From the NCBI RefSeq assembly GCF_019218745.1, contig NZ_JAHUXA010000019.1:1-64000 (forward strand): 64,000 bases of DNA. Direction: 5' to 3'. Below, one piece after another: positions 25,912 through 35,558 of this stretch. A model generated the notes under the pieces. The model searched no databases and was not told where the DNA came from. It saw only the letters and a program-made list of their open reading frames with translations. This stretch comes from Enterobacter sp. ENT03. Its GTDB lineage: Bacteria > Pseudomonadota > Gammaproteobacteria > Enterobacterales > Enterobacteriaceae. A program made the position numbers and the translations under genes. Each line of letters begins with the position of its first letter. The stretch's first letter is position 1.

Positions 25912-28204
25912 GCGCCGGGCCGGTGTATTTTTCCACCCACGCCAGCGCCGTATTCCCGGCGCAGCCGTTGCCCAGCCGCGAGCTGGGGAGATCCCTGGTC
26001 AGCACGTTTACCGCGCCATTTTTGCAGATCCCCCCGGCCGCCGGATCCAGATCCGGCCAGCCGCCCTCATGGATGCAGATGACCCCCGGACGAATGCCCT
26101 CGGTCACCACCGCACCCGCCAGCACCTGCCCGCGCCCGTTCCACACCCGCACCAGGTCACCGTCGCGAATCCCGCGCGTCTGCGCATCCTGCGGATGCAG
26201 GGTGACGGGTTCGCGCCCGGCCACCGCGTACTGCTCGCGCAGCGCGGAGTAGCTTAGCTGGCTGTGCAAACGGTGGGCCGGATGGGCAGAAAGCACCTGC
26301 AACTGCTGCGGTTCGGCATTACCGTGCCATTCATCAGGGGCCAGCCACGTGGGATGCCCCGGACAGTCGGCATAATTAAATGACGCAATGCGCTCAGAGT
26401 AGATTTCGATTTTGCCGCTGTCGGTTTTTAACGGATTGGCTTCTGGATCGGCACGGAACGCGGCAAAACGCACGAATTTCGCGTTCTCCTCGCTTTCCGG
26501 CATCTCAATAAGCTGGTTGGCCTGCCAGAATTCAGCGAACGGCGGCAACGTCACGCCCTGGCTTGCGCCGCGCGCGCTGGCGATGTCATAGAACGTCTCC
26601 AGCCATTGCAGATCGGTTTTACCTTCGGTAAAACGCGTCCGACCGCCCTGCTCCCAGCGCTCGCTGAGATCGGCAAACACCTCAAAATCGTCCCGCGCTT
26701 CATCGCGCGGCGCGACCACCTGCTTCATCGGCACCAGATGCTGGTTGCTGTAGTCGCCGGTCATGGTCAAATCGTTACGTTCAAAAGAGGTCGTGGCCGG
26801 CAGAACGATGTCGGCGTGCTTCGCCGCAGCCGTCCAGTAACATTCGGAGATCACCACCAGCTCTGGCTTTTGCCAGGCGCGGATCAGCCGGTTGGTATCC
26901 TGATGATGGGTAAAGTTGGCACCGCCCGCCCACCAGACGAATTTAATGTCCGGGAAGTGACGATCCATGCCGTTGTGCTGGTACGCGCCGCCGGGATTTT
27001 CCAGCGCTTCCACAATGCGCGCCACCGGAATTTTATCGGCCGCATCCACACCACCCTGCACGCTGCCCTGCATGGAACCGAGCACCGCCGCGCGGCGCGT
27101 CGGGTTGCCGCCGTTGGCAAAATGATAAGACAAACCAAAGCCGCCGCCCGGCAGACCGATCTGCCCCAGCATGGCGGCCAGGGTCACCAGCATCCAGTGC
27201 TTTTGCTCGCCATACTGCTGGCGCTGCATCCCCCAGCCGGACATCAGCATTGTGGTATTTTCGTGGAACAGTTGCGCCAGTTCGCGAATTTTAGGCGCAT
27301 CAATGCCGCAAATGTCGGCGGCCCACTCGGCGGTTTTGGCGATGCCATCGCTAATCCCGGTTAAATAGTCGCGGAACAGGTCAAACCCGGTGGTGCAGCG
27401 GGCAAGAAATGCTTCATCTTGCCAGCCGTTTTCCACCAGCGTATGGGCGATGCCGAGCATCAGCGCCACGTCGGTGCCCATATGCGGTGCCAGCCATTCG
27501 GCGTTGTCGCCGAGGAAGTCGACAGTTTCCGATCGCATCGGATCGATGCAGATCACCCGTTTGCCGCTCTGGCGCAGCTGATCGAAATAGGGGATCCCCT
27601 GTTCATCCGAGGCATTCCAGGCAATTTTCAGGGTGTTGAGCGGGTTGGCGCTCCACAGCACCACCACATCAGAATGCTCCAGCACCAGCGGCCAGCTGGT
27701 CTGCTGCTGGTACACTTCGTTACCGCCCACAACATAGGGCATGATCGCCTGCGCCGCGCCGGTGGAATAATCCCCCAGATGGCCGGTGTAGCCTCCCGCC
27801 AGGCTCATATAGCGTTGTAATAGCGTCGCGGCCTTATGCAGTACGCCGTTGGAGCGCCAGCCGTAGGATCCGGCGAATATCGACGATGGCCCGTAGCTTT
27901 CCCGAATACGGGCGTGCTGGGCGTGGATCAGATCCAGCGCTTCATCCCAGCTGACGCGCACAAACTCGTCCTGACCACGTACGCCGGTCGGCTTTTCTGG
28001 TGACGTCAGGAAACCTTTGCGAACCATCGGGAAACGCACGCGGCTGTTGCTGTGCACCTGATCGCGCACCGCGGTTTGTAACGAATTGGGATGAGCGGTC
28101 GGCAATGCGCCGCGGGATGACAGGACGTTTTCACCGTCGGTTTCAACCAGCATCGGCCCCCAGTGGGCTGCCGTGAGGATCGTCTTTGTGGATGGATGTG
28201 CCAA
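25874..28204 (-). CDS. bisC: biotin sulfoxide reductase BisC
   Basis: A molybdopterin guanine dinucleotide oxidoreductase of the DMSO reductase family, cytoplasmic, reducing biotin-d-sulfoxide and methionine-S-sulfoxide. The serine ligand region GDYSTGAAQ, the cofactor-binding stretches ([18 protein letters not shown]) and a C-terminal molydopterin-dinucleotide-binding domain are present. There is no Tat signal, in agreement with a cytosolic enzyme. I chose the TTG at 28204, preceded by AGGGAG at eight bases and giving 776 residues, because E. coli BisC begins at the corresponding place; an ATG at 28249 would add 15 residues. TorZ or DmsA are less likely given gene context. Confidence 0.93.
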   Translation of the reverse strand: MAHPSTKTILTAAHWGPMLVETDGENVLSSRGALPTAHPNSLQTAVRDQVHSNSRVRFPMVRKGFLTSPEKPTGVRGQDEFVRVSWDEALDLIHAQHARIRESYGPSSIFAGSYGWRSNGVLHKAATLLQRYMSLAGGYTGHLGDYSTGAAQAIMPYVVGGNEVYQQQTSWPLVLEHSDVVVLWSANPLNTLKIAWNASDEQGIPYFDQLRQSGKRVICIDPMRSETVDFLGDNAEWLAPHMGTDVALMLGIAHTLVENGWQDEAFLARCTTGFDLFRDYLTGISDGIAKTAEWAADICGIDAPKIRELAQLFHENTTMLMSGWGMQRQQYGEQKHWMLVTLAAMLGQIGLPGGGFGLSYHFANGGNPTRRAAVLGSMQGSVQGGVDAADKIPVARIVEALENPGGAYQHNGMDRHFPDIKFVWWAGGANFTHHQDTNRLIRAWQKPELVVISECYWTAAAKHADIVLPATTSFERNDLTMTGDYSNQHLVPMKQVVAPRDEARDDFEVFADLSERWEQGGRTRFTEGKTDLQWLETFYDIASARGASQGVTLPPFAEFWQANQLIEMPESEENAKFVRFAAFRADPEANPLKTDSGKIEIYSERIASFNYADCPGHPTWLAPDEWHGNAEPQQLQVLSAHPAHRLHSQLSYSALREQYAVAGREPVTLHPQDAQTRGIRDGDLVRVWNGRGQVLAGAVVTEGIRPGVICIHEGGWPDLDPAAGGICKNGAVNVLTRDLPSSRLGNGCAGNTALAWVEKYTGPALTLTAFDPPASA

Positions 28205-28368
28205 AACTTGTGCTCCCTGGTCGCTGCTGCAGGTGTGACGGACGCTCATGCGCCGCTCAATGTTATTTACAAAATTCAGAATCTTTCCGGAAGTTTCTAA
28301 CGATCCTCAGGTCATAATCAACCGCGATTATCGCTATGCATAGAATTAAAAATTATTAAGGAAATTCG

Positions 28369-29031
28369 ATGAAGAAAAATGTCCTTCTCATTGTGGCTGC
28401 GGTTTGCGGCGCACTGGCTGTATCAGGCTGCACAACCAACCCTTACACCGGCGAACGCGAAGCCGGTAAATCGGGTATTGGCGCAGGTATTGGATCGCTG
28501 GTCGGCGCAGGCGTCGGCGCGCTCTCCTCCTCGAAAAAAGATCGCGGTAAAGGGGCGCTGATTGGTGCTGCTGCGGGTGCAGCCCTTGGCGGCGGCGCAG
28601 GTTATTACATGGATGTGCAGGAAGCGAAACTGCGCGACAAAATGCAGGGAACGGGCGTTAGCGTGACGCGAAACGGCGATAACATCGTGCTGAACATGCC
28701 AAATAACGTGACCTTCGACAGCAGCAGCGCGACGCTGAAACCGGCAGGTGCGAATACCCTGACCGGCGTGGCGATGGTACTGAAAGAGTATCCTAAAACC
28801 GCGGTTAACGTGGTGGGTTACACCGACAGCACCGGCGGCAAGGATCTGAATATGCGTCTGTCGCAGCAGCGTGCCGATGCGGTTGCCAGCGCGCTGATCA
28901 CCCAGGGCGTGGAAGCGAACCGTCTGCGTACCACCGGCGCAGGCCCGGCGAACCCGATCGCCAGCAACAGCACGGAAGAAGGCAAAGCGCAGAACCGCCG
29001 CGTGGAAATCACCCTGAGTCCATTGCAGTAA
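28369..29031 (+). CDS. yiaD: outer-membrane lipoprotein YiaD with OmpA-like domain
   Basis: The signal peptide ends with lipobox VSGC (Cys21). A glycine-rich segment (about residues 35-80, glycine-zipper like) precedes an OmpA-type peptidoglycan-binding domain (about 105-218) with the VVGYTDSTG and QNRRVEI motifs. E. coli YiaD is an outer-membrane lipoprotein able to suppress a bamD temperature-sensitive mutant when overproduced. The length of 220 residues is normal. It is monocistronic and followed by a hairpin. Confidence 0.94.
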   Translation: MKKNVLLIVAAVCGALAVSGCTTNPYTGEREAGKSGIGAGIGSLVGAGVGALSSSKKDRGKGALIGAAAGAALGGGAGYYMDVQEAKLRDKMQGTGVSVTRNGDNIVLNMPNNVTFDSSSATLKPAGANTLTGVAMVLKEYPKTAVNVVGYTDSTGGKDLNMRLSQQRADAVASALITQGVEANRLRTTGAGPANPIASNSTEEGKAQNRRVEITLSPLQ

Positions 29032-29044
29032 TTCCTCTGTTTAC

Positions 29045-29066
29045 CCCCTCGCCTGCAAGCGAGGGG
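29045..29066 (+). terminator. hairpin after yiaD
   Basis: CCCCTCGC and GCGAGGGG form an 8-bp stem with a 6-base loop 13 bases past the yiaD stop; only a short T-containing tail follows. Confidence 0.6.
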
Positions 29067-29117
29067 TATTCCCGGTAAAATATGTTAATCTCCGCAAAGT
29101 TACCCCAGGAGACGGAC

Positions 29118-30137
29118 ATGAACGCAAAGGCAGCGCGCCCGACAATCAGTGACGTCGCGAAAGCGGCAAAAACGGGTAAAACCAGCATTTCACGTTATCT
29201 GAACGGTGAAAAACATCTGCTTTCGGCTGCCCTGCTGGCCCGCATCGAAAACGCCATTGCCGAACTTAATTACCGTCCCAGCCTGATGGCCCGCGGCCTG
29301 AAACGTGGCCGTACGCGGCTGATAGGCCTCATCATTGCCGATATTACCAATCCCTATTCCGTTAATGTGCTGAGCGGTATCGAAGCGGCCTGCCGTGAAA
29401 AAGGCTTCACGCCGCTGGTGTGTAACACCAATAACGCGCTCGATCAGGAGCTGCATTATCTGGATCTGCTGCGCAGTTATCAGGTGGAGGGGATCGTGGT
29501 TAACGCCGTGGGCATGCGCGAGGAGGGGCTTAACCGCCTGCAACAGTCATCGCTGCCGATGGTGCTTATCGACCGTAAAATCCCGGATTTCGCCTGCGAT
29601 GTGGTCGGGCTGGATAATACCCAGGCGGCCACCACCGCCACCGAGCATCTGGTGGAGCAGGGATTTGAAGCGCTGCTGTTTCTTAGCGAACCGCTTGGCA
29701 CGGTGAATACCCGCCGCGAGCGCCTGAACGCCTTTCATGCCACCCTTGCCCGCTATCCCGGCGTGATCGCGGAAGATGCCGAAATCGTGCTGCATGAAGC
29801 CGGACAGATCGACAACACGCTGCGCCAGTTTCACACCCGTCACCGTGGCATGCGCAAAGCGGTGATCTCCGCCAACGGCGCGTTAACGCTACAGGTAGCC
29901 CGCTCAATGAAACGCCTTGGCCTGCACTGGGGCAGCGACATTGGCCTGCTCGGTTTTGACGAGCTGGAGTGGGCGGAGCTGGCAGGTGTGGGCATCACCA
30001 CCCTGAAACAACCCACCTGGCAGATTGGTTATGCCGCCGTGGAGCAGGTGGTACGCCGCATCGATGGCACCGACAACACCGTGCATGAACAGGTCTTCTC
30101 CGGCGAACTTATCGTTCGCGGCTCTACCGCCCGCTAA
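29118..30137 (+). CDS. LacI-family repressor, probably of the 2-ketogluconate operon (PtxS-like)
   Basis: The 339-residue protein has an N-terminal LacI helix-turn-helix (about residues 8-35, ISDVAKAAKTGKTSISRYLNG), the hinge helix, and a periplasmic-binding-protein-like sensor domain (about 60-335) with RLIGLIIADITNPY. AGGAG precedes the ATG at 29118; an ATG 36 bases upstream is less likely. It lies immediately upstream of, and is codirectional with, kguE-K-T-ghrB. A 14-bp perfect palindrome between it and kguE is a likely operator. Pseudomonas PtxS, the repressor of the kgu genes that responds to 2-ketogluconate, is the model. Effector identity is inference from the neighbours. Confidence 0.82.
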   Translation: MNAKAARPTISDVAKAAKTGKTSISRYLNGEKHLLSAALLARIENAIAELNYRPSLMARGLKRGRTRLIGLIIADITNPYSVNVLSGIEAACREKGFTPLVCNTNNALDQELHYLDLLRSYQVEGIVVNAVGMREEGLNRLQQSSLPMVLIDRKIPDFACDVVGLDNTQAATTATEHLVEQGFEALLFLSEPLGTVNTRRERLNAFHATLARYPGVIAEDAEIVLHEAGQIDNTLRQFHTRHRGMRKAVISANGALTLQVARSMKRLGLHWGSDIGLLGFDELEWAELAGVGITTLKQPTWQIGYAAVEQVVRRIDGTDNTVHEQVFSGELIVRGSTAR

Positions 30138-30185
30138 TTCCCCTTCGTGATGACGATCATGCTTTAGCGATCCTGAACTTTCAAT

Positions 30186-30199
30186 TGGAACCGGTTCCA
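30186..30199. promoter_or_regulatory. candidate operator of the kgu operon
   Basis: TGGAACCGGTTCCA is a perfect 14-bp palindrome with the central CG typical of LacI-family operators and close to the TGAAACCGGTTTCA operator described for PtxS. It lies 50 bases before kguE and 49 bases after the repressor gene. Confidence 0.7.
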
Positions 30200-30248
30200 T
30201 CTAGCTTAAACAGAAGCGAATACGCATCTGTTGTCCTGGAGTCGGGAA

Positions 30249-30998
30249 ATGAAAAGAAAAATTATCGTCGTCACTGCCGCTTACGGCCACGAGCGCATTC
30301 AGTCGCTGGGCGGTCAGGCTGCCGTGCTGCCGTTTATTGCGGCGGCAGGCGCCGACGGCGTGGAGATCCGCCGCGAACTGTTCACGCCCGCTGAGCTGCA
30401 CGCCCTGCCTGCTCTGGCCGCCACCATCGAGTCCCATAACCTGCTGGTCTGCTACTCTGCGCCGGAACCGCTGTGTCTGTTTGACGGCACGCTGAACCCG
30501 CAGCTGCCCGCCCTGCTACAGGAGGCACGCACGTTGAATGCGCTCTGGCTGAAGGTGTCCCTCGGGCATTTCCAGCATAAATCAGCGCTGGAGACGCTGC
30601 GCGGCTGGCTGGCAGACAGCGGCATGACGCTGGTGGTGGAAAACGATCAGACCGATTGCGGCCAGCTTGCGCCGATGCAGCGCTTTAAAGCCGCCTGTCG
30701 GGTGCTGGATCTGCCGGTAACGCTGACCTTTGATATGGCGAACTGGCTGTGGGTCGGTGAATCCCCGGAGGAAGCGGCCCGCCATCTGGCCCCCGCCGTC
30801 AGCTATATCCATGTGAAGGCCGCCGTGGCTCACCATTATCACTATCGCGCTATTGCGCCGGATCCGGCTGATACCCGCTGGGCTGAATTACTCAATCGAC
30901 TGCCCGCTGACGTGCCGCGCGGCATTGAGTTTCCACTGGAAGGCCGCGATCTGACCGCCGTCACGCGCCGCTACGTCAATTTATTACGTGAGGAGTAA
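30249..30998 (+). CDS. kguE: sugar-phosphate isomerase/epimerase-like TIM-barrel protein (KguE)
   Basis: The 249-residue protein belongs to the xylose-isomerase-like TIM-barrel (AP endonuclease 2) superfamily. Acidic and histidine residues at strand ends (VVENDQTDCG, TFDMANWLWVG, YIHVKA) could bind a divalent metal. In Pseudomonas kguE is the first gene of the 2-ketogluconate operon, but its reaction is not well defined. I used the ATG at 30249, seven bases after GGAG. It is followed by kguK after four bases, so it is cotranslated with the kinase. Confidence 0.8.
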   Translation: MKRKIIVVTAAYGHERIQSLGGQAAVLPFIAAAGADGVEIRRELFTPAELHALPALAATIESHNLLVCYSAPEPLCLFDGTLNPQLPALLQEARTLNALWLKVSLGHFQHKSALETLRGWLADSGMTLVVENDQTDCGQLAPMQRFKAACRVLDLPVTLTFDMANWLWVGESPEEAARHLAPAVSYIHVKAAVAHHYHYRAIAPDPADTRWAELLNRLPADVPRGIEFPLEGRDLTAVTRRYVNLLREE

Positions 30999-31002
30999 CG
31001 CC

Positions 31003-31944
31003 ATGTCAGATGCGCTGGATGTCATCACCATCGGCGAAGCCATGGCCATGTTTGTCGCCACCGAAACCGGTGACCTGGCCCAGGCGGAGCACTTTTTTAA
31101 ACGCGTCGCGGGCGCTGAGCTGAACGTCGCCACCGGTCTTGCGCGACTGGGAATGAATGTCGCCTGGGTGAGCCGCGTCGGCGATGACAGCTTCGGGCAG
31201 TTCGTGCTTAATTCGCTGCAAAAAGAAGGGATTGGCACGGGTGGCGTGACGATTGACGGACGTTACGCGACCGGTTTTCAGCTGAAATCTAAGGTTGAAA
31301 ATGGAACCGATCCCATTGTGGAGTATTTCCGTAAAAATTCCGCAGCCAGCCATCTGTCGCAGGCAGACTTCAACGAAGAGATGTTTAACCGCGCCCGCCA
31401 TTTGCATCTGAGCGGCGTGGCGGCGGCGTTGTCATCGGATGCTTATGCCCTGCTGGATCATGCGGCGGGCGTGATGAAAGCGCGCGGCAAGACGATCTCT
31501 TTCGATCCGAATTTGCGCCCAGTGCTGTGGAAAAGCGAAGCCGAGATGGTCGAGAAACTCAATCAGCTGGCTTTCCAGGCCGACTGGGTGCTGCCGGGCC
31601 TGAAAGAGGGTGTCATTCTTACCGGACAACAGACGCCGGAAGGTATCGCCGATTTCTATCTTTCCCGCGGCGTGAAACTCGTGGTCATTAAAACCGGCAG
31701 CGACGGCGCGTGGTTCAAAACGGCCGACGGTGAACAGGGCGCGGTGGCGGCAATTAACGTGGATAACGTGGTGGATACCGTGGGCGCGGGCGATGGCTTC
31801 GCGGTCGGCCTCGTCAGCGCACTGCTGGAAGGCCGCTCGTTGACCCAGGCCATTCAACGAGGAAATAAAATCGGCTCGCTGGCCATTCAGGTCCAGGGAG
31901 ACAGCGAAGGACTGCCAACGCGGGAACAGCTTAACGAGGGGTAA
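31003..31944 (+). CDS. kguK: PfkB-family sugar kinase, probably 2-ketogluconokinase
   Basis: This 313-residue ribokinase-family enzyme has the N-terminal GE/GD motifs (ITIGEAMAMF) and the C-terminal catalytic DTVGAGD signature (GAGD at 261-264, the Asp being the base). KDG kinases look similar, but the context (kguE, kguT, ghrB) favours phosphorylation of 2-keto-D-gluconate to its 6-phosphate. The ATG at 31003 has AGGAG eight bases upstream, overlapping the end of kguE; a start 15 bases upstream is possible. Confidence 0.83.
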   Translation: MSDALDVITIGEAMAMFVATETGDLAQAEHFFKRVAGAELNVATGLARLGMNVAWVSRVGDDSFGQFVLNSLQKEGIGTGGVTIDGRYATGFQLKSKVENGTDPIVEYFRKNSAASHLSQADFNEEMFNRARHLHLSGVAAALSSDAYALLDHAAGVMKARGKTISFDPNLRPVLWKSEAEMVEKLNQLAFQADWVLPGLKEGVILTGQQTPEGIADFYLSRGVKLVVIKTGSDGAWFKTADGEQGAVAAINVDNVVDTVGAGDGFAVGLVSALLEGRSLTQAIQRGNKIGSLAIQVQGDSEGLPTREQLNEG

Positions 31945-32000
31945 GACGCCCTCTTTAAAACATTCGAACCTCAGACCCCTACAATGCCAGAGGCAACCCT

Positions 32001-33281
32001 ATGAAAAGTCCGACTAATGCAACAAAACGCTGGCTGTACATCATGCCGATTGTGTTTATCACGTACAGCCTGGCTTATCTGGATCGCGCGAACTTCAGCT
32101 TCGCCTCTGCGGCAGGCATCAATGACGATCTGGGCATCACCAAAGGCGTTTCATCGCTGCTGGGGGCGCTGTTTTTCCTCGGCTATTTCTTCTTCCAGAT
32201 CCCCGGTGCGATGTACGCCGAACGCCGCAGCGTGCGCAAATTAATCTTTATCTGCCTGATCTTATGGGGTGCCTGCGCCTCGCTGACCGGGATGGTAAAC
32301 AATATTCCGGCGCTGGCCGCCATCCGCTTTATTCTTGGCGTCGTGGAAGCGGCGGTGATGCCCGCGATGCTGATTTATATCAGCAACTGGTTTACTAAAT
32401 CAGAACGCTCGCGGGCTAACACGTTTCTGATCCTCGGCAACCCGGTGACGGTGCTGTGGATGTCGGTGGTATCCGGCTATCTCATCCAGTCCTTCGGCTG
32501 GCGGGAAATGTTTATTATTGAAGGCGTGCCGGCGGTGATCTGGGCGTTCTGCTGGTGGGTGCTGGTGCGGGATAAACCGTCGCAGGTTGCCTGGCTGGCG
32601 GAAGACGAAAAAGCCGCGTTGCAGGCGCAGCTGGAGCAGGAACAACAGGGCATCAAAGCAGTGCGTAACTATGGCGAGGCATTCCGTTCGCGCAACGTCA
32701 TCCTGCTGTGCATGCAATATTTTGCATGGAGTATCGGCGTGTACGGCTTTGTGCTGTGGCTGCCGTCGATTATTCACAGCGGCGGTGAGAACCTCGGGAT
32801 GGTGGCGGTTGGCTGGCTCTCGTCGGTGCCTTATCTGGCCGCGACCATTGCGATGATCCTCGCCTCATGGGCGTCGGACAAAATGCAAAACCGTAAACTC
32901 TTTGTCTGGCCGCTGCTGTTGATCGCCGCCTTTGCGTTTATCGGCTCCTGGGCCGTGGGAGCAAACCATTTCTGGATCTCCTATACGCTGCTGGTGATCG
33001 CCGGGGCAGCAATGTATGCGCCTTATGGCCCTTTCTTCGCCATTATCCCGGAGATGTTGCCGCGTAATGTGGCGGGCGGCGCGATGGCGCTGATCAACAG
33101 TATGGGCGCGCTCGGCTCTTTCTTTGGCTCGTGGTTCGTGGGTTATCTCAACGGCTCAACGGGCAGTCCGGCGGCATCGTACATATTTATGGGGGTGGCG
33201 CTTTTTGTTTCGGTATGGCTTACTTTGATTGTTAAGCCTGCTAATAATCAACAGATTCCGGCGGGCGCACGTCACGCATGA
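32001..33281 (+). CDS. kguT: MFS transporter, probably 2-ketogluconate uptake (KguT)
   Basis: A 426-residue major facilitator of the anion:cation symporter (ACS, D-galactonate/phthalate transporter) branch with twelve predicted helices. The signature [10 protein letters not shown] in helix 1 and the first cytoplasmic loop [10 protein letters not shown] are typical of sugar-acid importers. It lies between kguK (56-base gap) and ghrB (40-base gap). Substrate is inferred from the operon; gluconate, galactonate or glucarate carriers have the same fold. Confidence 0.83.
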   Translation: MKSPTNATKRWLYIMPIVFITYSLAYLDRANFSFASAAGINDDLGITKGVSSLLGALFFLGYFFFQIPGAMYAERRSVRKLIFICLILWGACASLTGMVNNIPALAAIRFILGVVEAAVMPAMLIYISNWFTKSERSRANTFLILGNPVTVLWMSVVSGYLIQSFGWREMFIIEGVPAVIWAFCWWVLVRDKPSQVAWLAEDEKAALQAQLEQEQQGIKAVRNYGEAFRSRNVILLCMQYFAWSIGVYGFVLWLPSIIHSGGENLGMVAVGWLSSVPYLAATIAMILASWASDKMQNRKLFVWPLLLIAAFAFIGSWAVGANHFWISYTLLVIAGAAMYAPYGPFFAIIPEMLPRNVAGGAMALINSMGALGSFFGSWFVGYLNGSTGSPAASYIFMGVALFVSVWLTLIVKPANNQQIPAGARHA

Positions 33282-33321
33282 TGCGTCTGGCGACCCGCTA
33301 TTACTGATTTGGGAGAACCGC

Positions 33322-34296
33322 ATGAAGCCGTCCATTATTCTGTACAAAGCCATGCCTGATGATCTGCAAAAACGTCTGGAAGACCATTTCACCGTGACCA
33401 GGGTGCCGAATCTGCATCCTGAGACGGTGCAACAGCATGCAGAGGCATTTGCCAGTGCGGAAGGTTTGCTGGGTTCAAGCGAGAAAGTCGATGCCGCGCT
33501 GCTGGAAAAGATGCCGAAGCTGCGCGCCACCTCGACCATCTCGGTAGGCTATGACAATTTTGATGTTGACGCGCTAAACGAGCGCAAGATCCTGCTGATG
33601 CATACGCCCACCGTGCTAACTGAAACCGTGGCCGATACCATGATGGCGCTGGTGCTGAGCACCGCCCGTCGCGTAGTGGAAGTGGCAGAGCGCGTGAAAG
33701 CTGGCGAATGGACGAAAGGCATTGGCCCGGACTGGTTTGGTATCGACGTACACCACAAGACGCTGGGGATCGTGGGCATGGGCCGCATCGGGCTGGCGCT
33801 GGCGCAGCGCGCCCACTTTGGCTTCGGTATGCCGATCCTTTACAACGCCCGCCGTCATCATACAGAAGCGGAAGAGCGCTTCGGCGCGCGCTACTGTGAA
33901 CTGGATACGCTGCTGGAAGAGGCGGATTTTGTCTGCCTGGTGCTGCCGTTAACGGATGAGACGCACCATATGATCGGCGCGGATCAGTTTGCGCGCATGA
34001 AATCCTCGGCGATCTTTATCAATGCCGGTCGTGGCCCGGTGGTGGACGAGAAGGCGCTGATTGCGGCGCTGAAAAACGGGGATATACATGCCGCGGGTCT
34101 GGACGTCTTCGAACAGGAGCCGCTGCCGGTGGATTCTGAACTGCTGTCGCTGCCGAACGTTGTCGCCCTGCCGCACATCGGTTCCGCCACCCATGAAACG
34201 CGCTATAACATGGCCGCCTGTGCTGTGGATAATCTGATCGACGCGCTCAATGGCAAGATAGAGAAAAACTGTGTGAATCCGCAGATTGCGAAATAG
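33322..34296 (+). CDS. ghrB: glyoxylate/hydroxypyruvate/2-ketogluconate reductase GhrB
   Basis: A D-isomer-specific 2-hydroxyacid dehydrogenase of 324 residues, NADPH-preferring in E. coli, reducing glyoxylate, hydroxypyruvate and 2-keto-D-gluconate. The Rossmann motif is [10 protein letters not shown] (148-157), and the catalytic triad Arg237, Glu266 and His285 is intact. The start at 33322 matches E. coli GhrB ([10 protein letters not shown]) and has GGGAGA upstream. In E. coli ghrB directly follows yiaD; here it is the last gene of an inserted kgu cluster, where kguD-type reductases act on (phospho)ketogluconate. It is followed by a strong terminator. Confidence 0.95.
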   Translation: MKPSIILYKAMPDDLQKRLEDHFTVTRVPNLHPETVQQHAEAFASAEGLLGSSEKVDAALLEKMPKLRATSTISVGYDNFDVDALNERKILLMHTPTVLTETVADTMMALVLSTARRVVEVAERVKAGEWTKGIGPDWFGIDVHHKTLGIVGMGRIGLALAQRAHFGFGMPILYNARRHHTEAEERFGARYCELDTLLEEADFVCLVLPLTDETHHMIGADQFARMKSSAIFINAGRGPVVDEKALIAALKNGDIHAAGLDVFEQEPLPVDSELLSLPNVVALPHIGSATHETRYNMAACAVDNLIDALNGKIEKNCVNPQIAK

Positions 34297-34312
34297 CCGG
34301 AAGCCAGAAAAC

Positions 34313-34341
34313 AAAAAACCCCGCATTGCGGGGTTTTTTTC
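34313..34341. terminator. bidirectional terminator between ghrB and cspA
   Basis: AAACCCCGC and GCGGGGTTT form a 9-bp stem with a 3-base loop flanked by A-rich and T-rich runs, serving both the kgu-ghrB transcript and the convergent cspA transcript. Confidence 0.9.
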
Positions 34342-34367
34342 AGAAAGCGTGCTTTAAACGGAAGCGA

Positions 34368-34580
34368 TTACAGGCTTACAACGTTACCAGCAGACGGGCC
34401 TTTAGCGCCGCTTTCGATGGTGAAGGACACTTTCTGACCTTCATCAAGAGATTTGTAGCCATCGTTCTGGATAGCAGAGAAGTGTACGAACACATCTTTA
34501 GAGCCATCGTCAGGAGTGATGAAGCCGAAGCCTTTGTCAGAGTTGAACCATTTTACCAGACCAGTCATTTTACCAGACAT
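34368..34580 (-). CDS. cspA: major cold-shock protein CspA
   Basis: A 70-residue OB-fold protein that binds single-stranded RNA/DNA and acts as an RNA chaperone in the cold. RNP1 KGFGFITP and RNP2 VFVHF are present; the sequence differs from E. coli CspA by only a few residues. The long leader with a cold box shows this is the cspA orthologue and not another csp paralogue. In E. coli K-12 cspA lies on the other side of yiaG and reads toward glyS; here it converges on ghrB, so the gene has moved or been inverted relative to E. coli. Confidence 0.96.
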   Translation of the reverse strand: MSGKMTGLVKWFNSDKGFGFITPDDGSKDVFVHFSAIQNDGYKSLDEGQKVSFTIESGAKGPSAGNVVSL

Positions 34581-34735
34581 AGAGAATACCTTTTTAATTA
34601 AGTTTGCCTTCCGGCGCTATGGCGTGCTTTACAGATTTTTAAGCGATATAAGGAAAGCTCTCAACGAAGGGTATCTATGGATAACTCTTGAAGGGACTGC
34701 TTTATAAAATGCTTTAGGTCTGTACGTCAAACCGA
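34581..34735 (-). promoter_or_regulatory. cspA 5' leader (RNA thermosensor) with cold box
   Basis: The roughly 155-base leader aligns along its length with the E. coli cspA 5' UTR. The cold box GGTTTGACGTACAGACC (complement of 34717-34733) is at the 5' end, AAATCTGTAAAGCACGCC in the middle, and AAAGGT before the start codon. In E. coli this RNA refolds below 15 degrees into a translatable structure and CspA binds the cold box. Confidence 0.88.
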
Positions 34736-34740
34736 GAATC

Positions 34741-34769
34741 ATTAACGCATTATCGCGTGGGCTTAGCAA
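34741..34769 (-). promoter_or_regulatory. cspA promoter
   Basis: On the minus strand TTGCTA (complement of 34764-34769), a 17-base spacer and GTTAAT (complement of 34741-34746) sit just upstream of the cold-box leader, at the same place as the E. coli cspA promoter. Confidence 0.7.
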
Positions 34770-34817
34770 GATTTATTTCAGCCATCCACAAGGCCAGGGC
34801 CTCAGCGAAGCGGCGAA

Positions 34818-34841
34818 TTCCCCCGCCTTTTCGCGGGGGAA
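34818..34841 (-). terminator. hairpin after yiaF
   Basis: CCCCCGC and GCGGGGG form a 7-bp GC stem with a 6-base loop just past the yiaF stop. The T-run is poor (AATTC), so termination may be partial. Confidence 0.55.
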
Positions 34842-34847
34842 ACAGAC

Positions 34848-35558
34848 TTATTGCGTTGCGTTAACCGCAGCGGTCCAGGCTTGTGTAAACGCCTGATGCT
34901 GCGACGCCAGCGGCCCAATCAGCGAATTATACTGGCTGGCCTGCTGCGAGGTCGGGAACTGGATCCCGTTGGCGACAAAGCTCACCTGCGTGTCCTGCTG
35001 CGCGATAAAATCACCCACCTGAACCAGTTGTTGGGTGAATATTTGTGCAGCCGGGATCAGCGGTTGCAGTGCATTTGCTGGCGCAGTGACCACTTTTTGA
35101 TAAGCCTGGTCATAAACCGGTTTCAAATCGTCGGCCTGTTTCAACGACGCACGCGACGTATCCGCCTGCGTTTTCGCGTTTTGCAGCTGCTGGCTTAACA
35201 CGCCCAACGACCCGTTAGCCTGACGCAGCGGTTCGCGCTGAGTCATGTAATCCTGCGGGACGCGAATGGCATTCACGCTATCAACCACCGGACGCAGACC
35301 CGCGTCCATCGCCTGATTTACCTGCTGGGAATACCCATAAAGAATGGCGTAATCCGACACAAAGGGACCAAACTGTTTTTTCTGATCAGCGGTCAGGGTA
35401 GGCAAACGCTCACCGCTGCGCATAACTGTATTTTGCAGAAAATCGATAAACGCCTTGCGCTGATCGCCTTCTTTATCAAAACACCCACTCAGGCTAACCA
35501 CCATTAATAACGCCGCAAGAGGCGCAAACCAGCGAGAGCAGGACTTTCCTGTCGCCAT
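34848..35558 (-). CDS. yiaF: lipoprotein YiaF (DUF3053)
   Basis: A 236-residue lipoprotein with lipobox LSGC (Cys26) after a hydrophobic signal, followed by an all-helical DUF3053 domain. The function is unknown in E. coli as well. The ATG at 35558 was chosen because AGGAG is about eight bases upstream; the ATG at 35564 lies too close to it. The length equals E. coli YiaF. It is monocistronic and divergent from yiaG. Confidence 0.9.
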   Translation of the reverse strand: MATGKSCSRWFAPLAALLMVVSLSGCFDKEGDQRKAFIDFLQNTVMRSGERLPTLTADQKKQFGPFVSDYAILYGYSQQVNQAMDAGLRPVVDSVNAIRVPQDYMTQREPLRQANGSLGVLSQQLQNAKTQADTSRASLKQADDLKPVYDQAYQKVVTAPANALQPLIPAAQIFTQQLVQVGDFIAQQDTQVSFVANGIQFPTSQQASQYNSLIGPLASQHQAFTQAWTAAVNATQ

